In this document: positions 5,390 through 5,556 of the stretch, piece by piece
How positions within the stretch are numbered: the first letter of the stretch is position 1
How the letters are laid out: every line of letters begins with the position of its first letter
From: Bacteroidota bacterium
Lineage (GTDB): Bacteria; Bacteroidota; Bacteroidia; Chitinophagales; Chitinophagaceae
Length of the DNA: 5,556 bases
Reading direction: 5' to 3'
NCBI GenBank assembly: GCA_018267795.1
Contig: JAFDXS010000190.1
Span: forward strand, 1 to 5,556
Position numbers and translations under genes: made by a program
Notes under the pieces: generated by a model
Database searches by the model: none
The model's input: the letters and a program-made list of their open reading frames with translations, nothing else
What the model was told of the DNA's origin: nothing

Positions 5390-5556
5390 AAAACCTTAAT
5401 AACTCAGCAAAATAAACCTTTCCAGCCTATGCTTCCTGTTAAAACCTCCCAAAACTATTTTCTCTGCACAATGTCACATCCCGCATCGCACTCATCTTTT
5501 TCTTAGCTTAGCATAATTCCTATACAGGACTTATAAACATAATTAGTGTGAACATG

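Larger units (their letters stand above)
5044..5556. other. Non-coding right end, 513 bp, with repeats and palindromes but no gene seen
   Basis: No convincing open frame, tRNA or rRNA is visible on either strand. In order it holds a GTCATTTCGACC-type repeat (5055-5104), a strong hairpin (5140-5163), an AT-rich tract of repeated TTTTTAA units (about 5190-5230), a GCATAT-A-GCATAT tandem (5275-5287), the phased TGTGACATTTT cluster (5333-5389) and a further ATGTCACAT palindrome (5471-5479). The last three bases are ATG, preceded by AT-rich sequence, and could start a gene beyond the edge. That cannot be judged here. I saw no strong terminator right after the hydrolase stop. Confidence 0.6.

Noticed and set aside
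5450..5457. Minus-strand TAGTTTTG promoter-like box in the right-end spacer
   Set aside because: It matches the -7 consensus, but no -33 element fits (the TTG upstream is only 11 bp away) and no gene follows it on that strand in the spacer.
5554..5556. Terminal ATG as the start of another gene
   Set aside because: Three bases at the window edge, with no Shine-Dalgarno sequence or promoter box close by, cannot support a gene call.

Overview
The window looks like ordinary chromosome from a member of the Bacteroidota, most likely in or near the Chitinophagaceae. Four things point there. The gene pair mutY then ssb is a familiar arrangement in that phylum. Transketolase is encoded as a separate N-terminal subunit. 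Start sites have promoter boxes of the TAnnTTTG type and almost no Shine-Dalgarno sequences. A spacer repeat beginning GTCATTTCGACC is a type I recall from many Bacteroidota genomes. The species assignment is inference.

Layout. Positions 1-124 (minus) hold the first 41 codons of ssb, cut by the window edge. mutY (172-1248, minus) lies just upstream of it in the same direction, so the two probably form a DNA-maintenance operon. A 101-bp spacer separates mutY from the divergent transketolase N-terminal subunit gene (1350-2189, plus) and carries a TACTTTTG promoter box inside a perfect dyad. Next comes a small lipocalin-like lipoprotein (2244-2678, plus). It converges with a MerR-family regulator bearing a TipAS-type ligand-binding domain (true start 3467, end 2715, minus). 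The regulator has a readable promoter with a MerR-style long spacer and a central palindrome, and a probable internal translation start that would release the ligand-binding domain alone. Divergent from it is a secreted serine hydrolase (3625-5043, plus) made of a DUF3887-like domain and a class C beta-lactamase/PBP-like domain. The last 513 bp appear non-coding and hold a dispersed-repeat-like element, a strong hairpin, an AT-rich tract and phased TGTGACATTTT palindromes.

How the genes relate. ssb and mutY serve DNA replication and repair. Transketolase serves the pentose phosphate pathway, but its C-terminal partner is not in the window. The MerR/TipAS regulator and the serine hydrolase share a divergent spacer, so regulation of the hydrolase by the MerR protein is possible but unproven. 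I found no convincing new multi-gene system. The best leads are the internal TipAS-type start, the MerR promoter architecture and the phased palindromes near the right end.
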